Positions 1-13,350 are shown, counted from the first letter of the stretch. The stretch: DNA of 64,000 nucleotides from Selaginella tamariscina (GCA_003024785.1 PUQB01000108.1:62001-126000), one strand, 5' to 3'. Numbers and translations are program-made. Notes: a model not told the origin generated them from the letters alone.

Positions 1-970
1 TAAGTATTAGCTTTAGGTCTAAGATATGATTTGGTCACTCAAACCCTTAAGGATTAATTGTGGTTCAAGGTACCCCTTGACACCCTAAAGGGATTGTAGT
101 CTCTAATGAGGGCCATTCCTTAAGGGGTAAATGACAAAGTATGCGCAAAGCATGTCTCCTTAGCGGGGTTAGAACATGAGACTATCTAGGTTTCTTAGGG
201 TAGGATCTTAAAGTCTACTCAAGATATCTTCTGGGGTTCGAAGGGTGGTCATTCTAATACTATTAAATTGAACCCCAAATACACATAAATGTCTCTATTT
301 ATTATACAAAGTATAAAAGAGTGCCAGTTTTGCCAATAAGCATAGAAGAGGTAAAATTGCATATGGCATAACACCATACATCTGTAATAGCATAAAGTAG
401 GGAACATGCTTGGCACATCTATGTATATGTGTAAAGTTATTGAGCTATAAAAACTGCTTTCATGAAGAGATGGGTTTGTAAATTGAAAGGTGAAAAGTAC
501 CAACAATGAGATGGATCATACATAAATGGTTCATAGTCTATTTGAAGTCTATACAAAATGTCTGAGTAGTAGTGTTTGAGAATTCAATGTTCAAGCTCCA
601 AATTGAGTATCAATATCAGATTTTATAGTCCAAATCGGAAGTGTGTATTAGAGTCCAACTTCGAGAACACTTGTCCAATTGTTTTATGATTAAATAAAAT
701 TATTTACCCTAAATTTTAAATTTTTTTTGTTAGAGTTTTAACCCAAAGGGCCAACACGTGGCTACTAGGTGGTCATTCGACGTCATCACCCTGTGTGAGC
801 AACGCTAAGTTTCTCAGAACAACCCCAACTACCCCTAGGGTTAGACTCTAATTCCCAAGTGACATGAGACTTAGGGTTTAGCCTAAGTTTCCCTAGAGTG
901 TCTACCCCCAGAACCCTTGAGGGATAACCCTAGTTGACTTAGGGTCTTGCCCTAGAAGACCTAGACAGGC
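1..970. other. Non-genic flank of the Ty3 remnant
   Basis: No open reading frame with protein-like composition is visible on either strand. The block 720-960 is rich in short CCCTA/AGGG-type words without forming a regular repeat. It may be decayed repeat DNA, but I could not match it to the LTR candidate at the other end of the neighbouring element. Confidence 0.4.
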
Positions 971-3900
971 TCATGCCCTAACCCCCATCAAGGAGACGTG
1001 TGTTCCACACATACCCCCGGACAGAGCTAAGGCATCGTTACTTACCCCTTGAGGAATCACCCTCATCCGGGAGTACAACCCCTTTAGGCGACAAAGTCCT
1101 ACAACAGTTGTCTTACCTATAGCTATCTTGTTGCAGGGTAAGAAATGAGCCTGCTTGGTGAAACAGTCAACCACCACAAGAACTGCATCGAATCCACGAG
1201 AAGAAGGAAGATCTGTGAGGAAATCCATAGAAATGGATCTCCAAGGAGCAGAAGGAACAAGAAGAGGACAAAGAAGACTAGAGGGTGCATGATGAGGCAT
1301 CTTCGACTTATTACAAGTGTCACAACTCCGTACAAACCTTTCTACAAAACCTCACAACCCAGGCCACTAATAATTGCGAGTCACCAACTTCACTGTCTTG
1401 GCCACACCAAAATGTCCTGTAGCCGGGGTATCATGACAATCCTGTACCACACGAGTCCTGAAAATACCAACAGGAACGTACAAGAGACCTTCCCGGTACA
1501 GGATTCCATCCTATATGGTGAACAACTTATAATCTGAATGGGAACTGGAGGCAGAGAAACTTGCAATGTTAGGATGAATGTGTGAGAACACATTCTTTGC
1601 CAAGTCGTCTGTAGCCAATTGCGAATGGATGTTCTATAGGAGTGTTGAATTTGCTGGAGCTTGATGAACCTGTAGTGCTACAAGCCGGAATCGATCAGAA
1701 CCCAACAACACTTGCCTTTAACAATCATATGCAAAATCGCCCATGGTCGGTGCAAGGTAAGAGCTCCTAGACAATGCATCCGCCTTGCCATTCCGAAAAC
1801 CGGGCCTGTAGACGATGACGAAATCAAAACGTGACAGGAACTCCGCCCATTTAGCCTGTCGCCGACTGAGAACTCGAGCTGTTTGAAAATACTCCAGGTT
1901 CTTGTGATCCGTAAGAACTTGTACAGGATGCGCAGCACCTTCTAGAAAATGCCGCCACTCCTCGAACAAATCCACAATGGCCTTGAGTTCCTTGTCATGA
2001 ATCTCGTAATTGATCTCTGCCAAAAGGAACTTATGAGAGTGAAAAGCTACAGGAAAACAACTTGTCTTCTCCAACTTGTGATAAAACAGATCCTACTGTA
2101 AAATCGAGGCATCTGCTTCAACGAAGAAGGGACGAGAAGAATCAAGATGTGTTAAAATTGGAGTTGTCGTGAAGGCGTCCTTGAGTGTTGTGAATGCTTG
2201 TTCCGCCTTGTCGGACCAAGAGAACACTTGTGCGCTTGGTGAGTTCCATGAGTGGAAGTATATGCTTGGAGAAGTCCTGTATGAAACGCCTGTAGAAGTT
2301 TGCAAAGCCAAGGAATCATTGTACGTCTCATACAGACTTGGACCTCTCCCACTCCGCAATAGTCTTCACCTTGTGCATGTCCATGGAAACACCAGTAGGA
2401 GAGATGATGTAGCCCAAGAACTCCACAATCCCTGTCGAAGAAACACTTCTCCAACTTCGCATACAAGCCATGCTCACAAAGCCTCTGTAGGACTAGTCAT
2501 ATATGCTTGTCATAAGCCGCTTTGTCCTTGGAGAAAATCAAAATGTCATCGAGGTAGATTATCACAAACTAGTCCAAGAAGTCACGAAAGATGTCGTTCA
2601 CCATGTGTTAGAACACGGCTGGGGCATTGGTAAGTCCGAAAGGCATTACCGTGTACTCAAAGTGTATACCTTGTACAAAAGGCAGTCTTCCACTCATCGC
2701 TTGGACGAATCCGTACAAGAGTTGTAAGCCCCTCGTAAGTCGATCTTCGTGAACACCTTTGCTCCTTGCAGCCGATCAAGAAGTTCCGGGATCAATGGCA
2801 ACGGGTCGTTCCGAATGGTGACTTGATTCAAACCCCTGTAGTCCACAACCAAACGTAAACTCCCATCTTCTTGATAGGTGCTCCTGTAGGGACTTTGAGT
2901 GATGAATGAAGCCGGATGCCAAGTTGTCCTCGATGTACTAACGAAGAACCTCCAACTCTGTGGGTGACAGTGCATAAATCGGTCGAATGGTGGAGTTTTC
3001 CTTTCGCAAGATCAATAGGACAGTCGTAGGACCTGTGAACAGGAAGAACTGCAGCCTTGTGCTTGTCAAAAACGTCCTGAAAGGAGTGATACTTGGATGG
3101 TAGGGAAGAAGGAGGAGAAGGAGAAGGAGAGGGAGATTGAAAACATGAGAGTCAGACACAGGAAAGGTAGAAAAGGACGTAGGAGTTACTTGAAAGGCAA
3201 AAGGAGCAGGATCAGTGGCAAGTTCATGCATGTAGTGGTAAGAACTGGAGAGGAGAAGGAGGGAGCTGTGACTAAAAAAGAGGAAGGATCTTGGGGGTGG
3301 AACAGAAGCAAAGTAAAAAAAGAGACAGGATTGGGAAAAAACATGTGTGGATGTTGACAAGTGTACAGGATTGAAGAATCCTGTATAGGAGTGTGGTTGC
3401 ACAAGAGTGGGGAAATTCTGCGAGTGTGCTGACGAACCAACAGGAGTGGATCCTGTTGAGGAACCTTCGACACTGATACAGGATTGGAAGAACCCTGTAT
3501 AGGAACTGCAAACTTACAGGAGTGGAGAGAGCCTGCGGATGTGCTAAGGAACAGACATGAGGTGAATCCTGTGAGGAGGAGTCTTCAACACTGTACAGGA
3601 ACAGGCACGGTCAATCCTGTAGCTTGTACTGCCTCAGATACTAAGGATGTATCTGCACGCAGGAAGGTACGGGATTGATCTGGCTGTCGAAGAGAAAAAC
3701 ATGAGTGTCCTAGACCTCCAGTCGATCTGCGGATTTGCAACAACAAACCATGGCATGCAAAATGATGGGAGTCGACCGAGTCTTGATCAAGTTGAAGGAA
3801 ATTGAAAGTTGAATGTGCCATGACTGCAAGAGAGAGGTTCAATAGCATGGGTAACTGCGCCAGAAATCAGATGCCCATCGGCCACCTCTACAGGAACTGC

Positions 3901-5704
3901 ACGCTTCAACTTCACCACCGAAATGCCATGTTGAGTTGCAAAAGCGTCATCCATGAAGCATGCATTTGCACCAGTGTCTAAAGGGCAAACTCCTTGAGCT
4001 CTCGATTATTAAGATGAATGTGTACAGGAAACTTAAGTGATGGAATGGTATGAGCACACCAATGGAGCCTGCACCTACGTCCAACTTCGCGCTCCTAGAC
4101 GAAGTGGACATTGAAGTTTTCGACTGAACTTCAACTTCAACTTCACGCGTCTTGAACTTCCTGGCTTTAATAGGACATTTGCCACCTTGTGTCCTGCTTC
4201 ACCACAATACAAGCATAGGTTCTCACTACGACGTTGCTTCTCAGCAGCGGAAAGAGAGCCACGTTTGGATTTCTCAACCTCCATAGGAACTACTCCAGAA
4301 GTGGTGCAGGAACATGTACCACAGCTGCAGGATTGGTTTGCAGGAACTGCTGAGGATCTTTCTGACGACGCTCGAACAAACGGTTGTCGCAACGAACAGC
4401 TTGTTGCATGATCTCCGCTAATGTTTGGGCATCCGGTAACGTAAGGAGAAGGTCCTTCACGTCATCCCTCAACCCAAAACGGAAGTGTTCGATCAATGCA
4501 GTCTCGTCCCATGGAATGTTCGTGCAAAGTTGCTGAAATTCGGATGCATAGACGGAAGCTGGTCGGGATCCTTGAGTGATTTCCGTAACTTCGTGCATGC
4601 GGAATGGTACTTATCAGGATCTCCAAAGCAGGCTTCAAAGGCAGCCACGAAACCTTCAAAGTCTTCCATCAATGGGTCGTCACGCTCCAGCAAGGGGGCA
4701 ACCCAAGCCCGTGGAGATCCACTTAGTAAGGATGCCAAAAGACCCACCTTTTGTGCATCAGTGAGTAGCAGCGTGGTTGCATGCGGATCAAGAGCCGGAT
4801 CTGATTCAGGAAACCTTGGAAATCGGCACGATTGCCACTGAACTTTTATGGCATGTTGATATTTGGCTCCAAAAAAAGTTCGATGAAGAGGGAACCACCG
4901 ATGCCTGAGAGAAAGCCTGCGTAGCAGCCTTGGAGGATGCATCAACAGCTGCATGCGCCGCATTGGTGGAACCTTGCAGATCGTGACCACTTGGGCAAAG
5001 TGGCTAGCTCATGAAGCAACATTTGGTGCTCGCGTTGAAATGCTCAAAACTCAGTCATGATCTATGAAAGAAAAAGGAGGAAAACGAAGAAAAGAATCAA
5101 GGAGAAAAAAAAGTAGCCGGAAAACGGAGAGCTATGAAGGAGTTACTATCAAACTGTCAAGCCACGATCCAGGAACCAGGAAAAGAGTAGGATTCCAAGG
5201 ACTAGGAAGCTTGACTCAGAAGCAAGACGGAGAGCAAGACAGGAACTTGGGAACTTAGGAGCAAGACCAGGCGCAGGACAGGATCCACAAAAACATGATA
5301 GGATCTGGGAGCAAGACAGAAGGCGCAGGACAGGATCCAAGAACAAGACAAGGAGAGAACAAAAGCAAGATAAGAACAAGACAAGACAAGATTGATCGTA
5401 GTAAGACTGGTGTTAATAGTAACTGATTGTACAACAATTAGATCGGAGCTTTTATGCTCACAACTTCAAGAGCTAATCTAGGCATGAGTGCTAAAAGTGG
5501 TTGCATGCATGCATGCATGTAAAAGTGGCTGCATGTATGCAGAGGCTAAGATGAGTTCACATGTCCCTTATCCTCTAGGCATATCCTGTGACATATCCTG
5601 TAGGAATATCCTGCAACTGTATCATGTATCCGGAATCTTTGTAAGAATATCCTACAACCCGTATCCTATATTCGAAATCCTGTATCCTATATCGGGTCAT
5701 GACA
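971..5704 (-). mobile_element. Broken Ty3/gypsy LTR retrotransposon
   Basis: This is a fossil Ty3/gypsy element read on the minus strand. Its parts appear in the usual Ty3 order: gag about 4990-4075, with a CCHC-like zinc knuckle near 4190-4220; an aspartic protease region about 4000-3870; reverse transcriptase about 2975-2100; RNase H about 2074-1720, with a DHKNLEYF-type motif; and integrase about 1600-970. A candidate LTR outer end, beginning TGTCATGACC, lies at 5704 on the minus strand. A matching LTR at the other end was not recognised. The element is broken in many places (well over ten) and cannot be active. Several coding blocks are still readable, so it is of moderate age, clearly younger than the plus-strand Ty3 remnant next to it. 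Family assignment rests on the gag, RT, RNase H and integrase order. Confidence 0.9.
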
Positions 5705-6104
5705 GTAGCGACTCTCGAGTTCTTCCTTGATGGCATTGTGCTCCTTAGCTACCCCCTCAATGTTGAGATCATTGCAAACTACTATGCCTTCTTGGAATTT
5801 CTAGAAGGCACACCGGAGGTCAAGATGGGCCGTGGATCCCTAGCACCTATCTTTGCAAAAATGCTTGTATGATTCGGACAACCAGACCAATGGTTTGTCC
5901 TTTGCAACCCTGAATTTGGCTAGTGGTGAGGGTTATCTGTTGTGGTGGTTGTTCTAGACTACTAGTTGCCGGCTATAGTGGTTGGTCAAAGCTACTAGTC
6001 AATTGTTGCTATGGTTGCTTCAAGTTGCTAGTCAGTGGTCATTCTAAACTACTGACCTATGGTTGTAGTGGTGGTGTGGCACCTAAGCTAGATGGCATAG
6101 TTGC

Positions 6105-6350
6105 GACATCTAAGGGATGAGGGGATACCATTCCAGAGTGAGGAGAATCCACCCAGGTGAACGAGACTATTCCAACCATCGAGGGGATTCCACAAAGGTG
6201 GATGGCACATTGTGACAACCAAGGGACGAGGGGATACCATCCTAGGGTGAGGAGAGTATGCCCAGAAGAGCCGGTGAGGTGAGAAAATGTTGCCAAACCA
6301 AACGGGACTGCTAAGAGAATTGTGGGATGAGGAGATATCATTTAGGTGGG
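6105..6350. repeat. Degenerate tandem repeat, unit about 105-114 bp
   Basis: The phrase AAGGGATGAGGGGATACCAT near 6111 recurs near 6222 (as AGGGACGAGGGGATACCAT) and, more diverged, near 6324, giving roughly three units. The preceding stretch 5940-6060 has shorter recurrences of CTACTAGT-like words. The whole 5705-6480 interval has no convincing gene and probably belongs to the old plus-strand retroelement. Confidence 0.5.
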
Positions 6351-6479
6351 AAGCACCACATCACCATCAAGGAGAATGGCAATGTGAAGGGGACCCCAAG
6401 GACAGTTGGGAGGAGCCCATCATCATCACCAACCCTAAGGGAAGGGCCAGAGCATAAAGAAATGACAGGTCACCAACTT

Positions 6480-8110
6480 GGGTATCGAGGTGATACTCCC
6501 AGCCAAGTACATCAACTTTACTAATGTGTTCAGCAAGTAAGCTTCTAGAACACCATCCTTACAATGTCTCATTAATCTCATGAAAGGAGCCCAACACATT
6601 CTTTCCAAAGGATTTAAGAAGCTTTACAAACAAATATTGAGAATAATTTATCCAACAAGTTCATTTGACATTCCAAATCTTAAGCAAGTGCTCCCATTTT
6701 CTTCATTAAGAAGAAGGATGGCTCACTACAGTTGGTCATAAATTATGTGAACTTAACAAGATCACTATATACAATTGATACCTTTTACAGTTGATATTTA
6801 ATCTCTTAAAATGTCTCTTTAGAGCTAAGTACTTCACCAAGATTAACTTTTAAGGTGCATATAATTTGGTTTTTACCCATCGAATGAGTGGATAATTGTG
6901 TTTCGCCTTGGGCAATATTATGACATGATGCATTATCATTTCGAACTTCCATGACAATATGAACATTTTGAATATATAGTGAAGTCATTTGGTTTCATCA
7001 TCACACACTAATTGTCTTTCAGCACATGATCAATGATATTTTTTGTGATTTTTTTAATCTACTTGTAATCATTTATTTTGCTGATATCCTTGTGTTTTTC
7101 TAGGCCTTGGATGAACATAAGAATCATGTTTCACAAATACTACCAAAAATTGCAAGATCGAGATCTTTATGCAAAGCTGGAAAATTATAGTTTTGAGCAG
7201 GACCAGGTAGAGTTTTTGGATACATCATCTTACATGAAGGAATTTCTATGGACCCAACTAAGGTTAGGATTGTACTAAACTGGTAAGCTCCACACTTAAT
7301 AAGGGATGTGTAGTGTTTCCTTAGTTTTATCAATTTTATTACAAATTCATCAAAGACTACTTTAAGAATGTGTTGTTGTTCACCAAGCTCACATAGAAGG
7401 CAATCATTTGCATGAATGTCAAAAGCAAAAGCCACATTTTAAGTTTTAAAGCATGCTTTCACTTTAGCCTCAATCTTGCTCACCTAGATTTTAACCAACT
7501 TTTGTTGTCAAATCTAATGCATGACACTTTACACTTGGTAATGTTTTCTTTTTAAGTCAAAAAAGATGGATAGCTTCACCATGTGGCATTCTATTCTTGC
7601 CAGTTTAACATTGGAAATCAACTATGAGGTAAGAACTTTTATCTATTATGGACTTGTTTGAGGAGTAGAAACATTTACTTGAAGGTATGCCTTGCCAATC
7701 ATTTTGGCAATCATTGATGTTGATGTCTAACCACCGAACGTTGTGTTCATGTACTGTGCACGAAGTCTTTTAAGGGCACCGTTAAACGGGTCAAAACCAA
7801 TAACATATGAAGGCTAGACTGATCTATTCCTAGGTCCAAAGCTTTGGTGTGGCTACCATGTCCATCCATTAAAACACACAACCTGCTTTCTAGCAAAAAA
7901 ACCTCATGAAATGGTCCAAGCATTTTCTTGAACTTGCATCTGGGTATACTCTAGCCAACTTGTTGCTCCATGTTTGCCTTGAAAGATGTAGTGGTTTGGA
8001 AGCCTCGTACCATTTACATCTACGATAATGGTGATTTGTTGGCATTCATTTAGAACCACTACAAATTAGTTATGGAGATAATCCTAAGCTTTTGTCTCGA
8101 GTCAATGCTG
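6480..8110 (+). mobile_element. Very old Ty3/gypsy remnant (pol)
   Basis: This is a second Ty3/gypsy fossil, on the opposite strand to the first. Reverse-transcriptase-like words can be read around 6690-6790 (including KKDGS) and 6990-7260, followed by RNase H-like words about 7600-7720 and weak integrase-like words about 7980-8060. The order RT, RNase H, integrase is that of Ty3. No LTRs were recognised. It is broken throughout, with tens of breaks, and is much older than the neighbouring element. The call rests on scattered motif similarity in one direction, so the limits are approximate. Confidence 0.6.
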
Positions 8111-8828
8111 ATATACCAGCCTCATCAACATTGAGAATACATGAAAAAGGTATTGACATTGTTTAATGACTATTGGTATAATGGTAGATGCCCAAACTCT
8201 CTCAATTGGTTGTCAATGTGGATATTTGTATATAGTTGCAGACTCGAGTTAAGATGCCAAGCCTTGAAGCCTCTATACCATCTGAGACTTACGACCCTTA
8301 GTAGCAGCTAACTTAGTGATTCTCTCAATGAACATGTTTAATGTGATAAGGCTGATGCTTGACAAGCCAATTGGCTATCACAGCCTCTTCCTCAATGGTG
8401 AAGAACATATGAGCATCACCCTCGGTCGTTTTGGAACCTCCGTAATGCCAATCATTGAGTGTAGTGTAAGGAACTTTAACTATTTTTCTAGCTAAATATT
8501 TTCTCTACAACTTTAACAACTTTCTCCATGTCATCTTTATTGCAAGTGATATAAATCCATTTTGTTTCATGCATATGCATTCTTTACTCTTCCTCTTAAT
8601 CAATTTCTTCATCTCATGCCATTTGTAACAAGTGTTCTATGACCGTCTGTTGTGATACGTTGGTGGGCATTTGCAGCATTGTCTTGATGGCATTGGTACA
8701 TGTAGGAGGCCTTTGCAATTGAAAGAACATATTCACAAACACGATGAGTTGCTAAGGAACTGACCCACTAGGAAAATTTCCCATCCTCCTAACTTGGGTT
8801 CTCCAATTGTGACCTCGCTTGGGTAGGG
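8111..8828. other. Unassigned interval between repeats
   Basis: I see no gene here. The sequence is of mixed composition without long open frames. It may be the tail of the old Ty3 remnant or another decayed element. Confidence 0.35.
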
Positions 8829-9617
8829 AAGATAATTTAAAAAAACCTTGCAGCTCTTTTCTGTATAATAGATCAGAGACTCAACCTCTCTCACATACAA
8901 TACTTACCCAGACACTTGATAGATTTTAGATTTCCCCGGTATGGTTCGCGGATAGAAACTCTCGGCTCGCTCAGCTTGCTCATCTTTGCCGTATAAAAGA
9001 TGCCAAAGCATATTCTTAGTATCTGCTTATATGCTGGTATATTCTACTTTGACGGTATGTATGTATATACACTACAAACATCGAGGAGCTATGAAGAGAC
9101 TAATAGTCCATGAATTGTGTACGCGTGTATGTATTATACCATACGTACATGTGCCCTTAATGAGCTCTACACACACGTACACACCGTTAAGTAGATTGTG
9201 GTATGTGATAAGATGGGTATTATACCACACTTTAAGAGATCCTTGTGTGTGTGCGCTCGTGCGTGCGTGTGTGTGAAGTGGAAAAACACATTCCTCAATC
9301 TCACTGCTCCATTTACATTAAATTAAGTATATAGCAGCCACTGTTGCATAAGGAGCATGACGAAAACAAGCCTAGTATTATTCATTTCTTGTCCGATTCA
9401 TAGTCAGCGCTTTTTATTCCTCTGGCCTGCAACCTTCCAGCACACGTACAGTCAACCTTACGGACCTTCTTGTCCCTAGAGTAAATCAAACGTATGTATA
9501 TACTTTTGTATCATATATATATATATTAACTTATATATTGATAAAGACTACTCATTAATATATTTATATTTTTATCTTTCTCATGTAATTTATTCTCAAA
9601 TTTTTAACAGACACTTA
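8829..9617. repeat. Segmental duplication copy A (MIZ1 downstream flank)
   Basis: This block is nearly the same as 16669-17399. Shared landmarks, in the same order, are the GATAATTTAAAAAAA run, TCAGAGACTCAACCTCTCTC, the GCTCGCTCAGCTTGCTC stretch, a TATATGCTGGTATATTC word, and GTACAGTCAACCTTACGGAC just before the MIZ1 stop codon. Copy A differs by a 119-bp AT-rich insert at about 9492-9610. The two copies are direct repeats about 7.8 kb apart. Confidence 0.85.
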
Positions 9618-9763
9618 CTAGATCCTGAGAAAGAAAATGCTCAGCTCCGGTGCACCCGCATGATCCGGATTCATCATATAGAGCGCCTCCGAGTCCCTGG
9701 ATCCGACTACTCTCTCAAACTTCGCCCTCATATACAAAAGCTCTCCCTCAAGCTCCTTGTCAG
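9618..9763 (-). pseudogene. MIZ1 C-terminal stub (truncated duplicate)
   Basis: About 47 codons match the C-terminus of the intact MIZ1-like gene at 17400-18050, including GSRDSEALYMMNPDHAG and the terminal ELSIFFLRI. The few changes (for example VVGS versus VIGS) are mild. Similarity stops abruptly at about 9763, where the candidate LTR of the Ty1/copia fossil starts, so the remainder was probably lost or displaced when that element inserted. The stub has no N-terminal part and no plausible start, and should not make a working protein. The duplication must be older than the copia insertion if this order of events is right. Confidence 0.8.
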
Positions 9764-9764
9764 C

Positions 9765-12700
9765 AGTATATATCCTTGACAACCTAGATCCGACATGGAA
9801 GATCTCAAGAGACAAGAGTGCAAGGGTCACAACCTTTCATATTCATCTTGCTCATTGTATACATTCACCTATTCACTTTGTAGTCTATTGAACAAAGTGT
9901 GAATTTCTTTCTTTCTCAACATGGTATCGCAGCAAGTTCCTTGTATTCTGCAGTCTGGATCTCTCATTTTCTCTTCACAGGGGTCGTGGATAGCGATGAC
10001 AGCGGCAGCGAGTGCAGCCGGGAGCGGGGTCAAGCGGCCTTGACAAGTTTTTTGAGAAGTGTTTTGAGAAGTTTACTGGCACCAATTATCGTACATGGTG
10101 CGTGAAGGTGTAGTTGCTTCTCATGCGAGAAGGCACCTGGAATGTGGTCAACGGCTCAAAGCCAAAGCCAACGATTGCAACTCTCCTTGCAGCATGGGAG
10201 CTGAAGAATTGACCACAACATTCACTTGCTCACCTCCCAGGAGAATTGAGAGTATCTGGGCACAGCCTTTGGGAAGGCTAGCAAGACCAGTGTGCTATTG
10301 TCCTTGTAACAACAATTCTTCAACCTCAAGATGGACGTGACTGAACATATAGCCGAGTTTGTATCCATGCTCAAAGGCCTGGTTGTCCAACTTGCTCGAG
10401 GAGGAGTTCAAGTGGACAAAGGAGACCAAAAGGCAGTTCTCCTTAATGGCTTAAGACCAAAAGGCAGTTCTCCTTAATGGCTTAACACCTGATTTCCATC
10501 AGGTGGTGACAACGTTGAGCAATTTCTAACACAGGGACTGGATGAGATGATTTCTTCTCTTCTTGAGGAAGAGTGCAAGTGGATGCAGTGGGAGGACGTT
10601 ATATCCTCCAAAGCCTTCTTTGTTGGTAGGCGTAAATGGCAACCTCAGCGACAGCCATAGAACCAAGGACAGAGTGCTTCGGCGACAGCCACCGGATTTG
10701 GCATTGGGAAGCTGAGAAGAAGACTTGCTACTGATGCAACGCATTTTGCAAAAGATTGCCCGAGCTTCTCGACCTTTTGAGCACAATCGCCCCATTATTT
10801 GTATCTTTGACAACCGGTTTGACAGCAATAACAACAGTGGAAGGGGTCATAAAAAAGAGTCGATGGCCAATCTCTTTATGTGCCGACTCTTTATGAACAG
10901 CTTTATTTGGCTTGACTCTGGAGCGATGTTACATATGTGTCCCTACAAAGAGTTGTTCTAGGAATTGAAGATGTTACTGAGAGTGTGAGGGGTGGGCATT
11001 GCTGATGGCATTGTTCATTTTGCTCTCAGAGTGGGTTCTATGTTTGTGCAATTGTATGGGAGGTCAAGCTCTTGTTAATGTCTGTTATGTTTCTGGACTT
11101 TACCGACACTCGGGTGGACCTGTATAATATGGATGGTGAGATCTTTGCTCTTGTTCATGAAGCTGCAAAAGTTAAGTTTTGTTGCATCAACAAGGATAGA
11201 TGCCACGTGTGGCACAATCGGCTAGGCCATGCATCAGGCTATTCAACAATTGATCAAGGAGCAGCTAGCCATTGGAGTTCATGTGCCATTATCAAGTACT
11301 TCTTTGCCTTTTTGTGAAGCTTGTGTCATTGGCAAGCATAAGAGGCAGCCCTTTTCAGCTGGAGCAAGCCATCGTGCCACAAAGATATTAGAGTTGGTAC
11401 ACTGAGATATCTGTGGTCCCATGCAATGATGACTTCAGACAAGAAATGTTATATGCTGACTTTTCTCAAGATACGTGGTGGTCAAGCTACTCGCCAAAAA
11501 GTCTGAAGTACTTCAGCATTTGGAGGCTTATCATGTAGCAATAAAGACGTAGACATGTCTTCAAGCTATTCGATATGATAATGGAGGCAAACGAGTTTGA
11601 GAGGTATTGTACCGAAGCCGGCATAGCTTGACAGTTCACTGTGCCTTATACTCCTCGATGTGATAATGGAGGCAAACGAGTTTGAGATGTATTGTACTGA
11701 ATCCTAGCTTGACAGTTCACCGTGCCTTATACTCCTCGATGTGATAATGGAGGCAAACGAGTTTGAGAGGTATTGTACTGAAGTCGACATAGCTTGACAG
11801 TTCACCGTGCCTTATACTTGCTGAATGAATGAACCAAACACTTGTTGGCAGTGCGCAGAGAATGTTGCAGTTTGCTGGAATGCCAAACAGTTTTTGGGGT
11901 CTTGTTGTTTGAACAGTGGCATATTTACGCAAAACTCCCTACTCATCTCTCATAGGTATGACTCATGTGGAGGCATGGACAAGACGTTTGCTTTCTCATC
12001 TACGCACTTTTGGTGTGGCTCCTGAAATCACTGGAAGAAGCTTAATCCGTGTACTTCTTGGTTCCTCTATAAAAGTGAAGGCGTATAAGCTCTATCATTT
12101 GCACAAGAAGACTTGGACATTATAATAGGATGTCAAGTCGTTAACACCAAATGGCTCTTCAAAGTGAAGCAAACCGCAACTAGTGAAGTGGAGCGCTTCA
12201 AAGCCAAGTTCGTTGCTCGTAGTCTCCTGAGACATTTTCCTTTGGTGCGTATGTCCTCCATCAGACTTTTATTGGTTGTGGCAGTGAACATGAACTTTGA
12301 AGTTAGTCAAATGGACGTTTGCACAGCCTTCCCAATGGCATCTGGATGAAGAAGTATTTATCTCTCAACCTAAAGGTTATGAGCAACCCGGTAAGGAACA
12401 TCTCATTTGCAAGCTTAAGATATGGTTTGAAGCAGTCCCCAAAGGCCTGGTACAATCGGATGGATTCTTTCCTTCTCTCAATCGGCTTCACCAGCGTGTA
12501 CCACTATGCTATTGGAGATCTATATGTGGACAATTGTAACCTGGTGGCTAACAACATCAAATTTGAAATCATCGGGACAGGTAGAGTGGTACAATTATGC
12601 TCAAACAACAAAAATACGTGGAGGAAATCTTAAATCGGTTTCATATGGCTGAGTGTCATTTAGTTTCAGCGCCTATGGAAGCTAATGTGAAACTTACTCA

Positions 12701-13350
12701 GGAGATGTCTCTCACAATAGATAAAGAGTTGGAGTGCATGAAGTCTATTCCTCACCAACATGCAGTTGGCAGCCTAATTTATCTGACCGTGTGTACAACC
12801 AGATAATTCATTGTTGTGAGCTAGTTCCTTGACAAACTAGGAGAGCAACACTAAAGTGTAGTAAAGAGGATCTTGAGATACTTAAGAGAACTCAAGACTA
12901 CGCTCTAGTCTACGAAAGTTGTTCAGATAAATATTTAGTTTGATTGACTTTGACTGGGCAAGTGAACTGAACACCAATCATTTTTAATGCTGCTGAAGAA
13001 GCTGCGATTGGTTGGTGTTTACTTCATGAAATGCAGACAAATCTGAAAGTTAATTTTCTTGGCTACGCAGGCTATTAACATGAATGAACCTATTACAAGA
13101 GAAATCAACGCTCTTATTCAGCAACAACAGGAGTGCCATTGCACTCACCTCATCACCAAAATATCAAGGCACATCTGAAGTCTGTTTTCATTTTATCAGA
13201 GATCAAATCAAGAATGGAGTCATTGAGCTAAAGTATTGTCCAATTCATAGCATGGCAACTCATATTCTGACCAAGGTTTTATCTTGCCATACCTTTGAGC
13301 ACAACCTAGATATGTTGAAGATTTTGCAAGTGAGAAACCCCACTGAGTAA
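9765..13350 (+). mobile_element. Broken Ty1/copia LTR retrotransposon
   Basis: This is a fossil Ty1/copia element. A candidate left LTR spans about 9775-9918 and ends in CAACA. It is followed directly by TGGTATCGCAGCA, close to the usual plant primer-binding site complementary to initiator tRNA-Met. Then come a gag-like region to about 10620, a protease-like WLDSGA word near 10908, an integrase zinc-finger region with CHVWHNRLGHAS near 11200, reverse transcriptase about 12110-12530 with a VSQMDVCTAF motif, and RNase H near 13060-13340. Integrase before reverse transcriptase is the Ty1/copia order. A right LTR was not recognised. The element is broken in many places (more than ten) and is inactive. 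Confidence 0.85.
11555..11820 (+). repeat. Internal tandem triplication in the copia fossil
   Basis: Three adjacent copies of an 80-92 bp unit are visible. Each carries GATAATGGAGGCAAACGAGT and then CTTGACAGTTCAC and GTGCCTTATACT. The unit lies in the integrase core region. The copies are very similar to each other, so the amplification is younger than most of the element's decay. Confidence 0.8.

Noticed and set aside
249-506. Minus-strand open frame of 85 codons at the left end
   Set aside because: Its composition is that of random AT-rich DNA, with no motif and no gene context.
3097-3402. Lys/Glu-rich plus-strand and Leu/Ser-rich minus-strand frames
   Set aside because: Purine-rich low-complexity DNA inside the Ty3 fossil keeps both strands open; no domain is visible.
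5064-5437. Overlapping minus-strand frames rich in Cys, Leu and Ser (PDPVL, SCSW words)
   Set aside because: They come from imperfect repeats (GGCGCAGGACAGGATCCA and GAGCAAGAC) in the candidate LTR/leader region of the Ty3 fossil, read in several frames.
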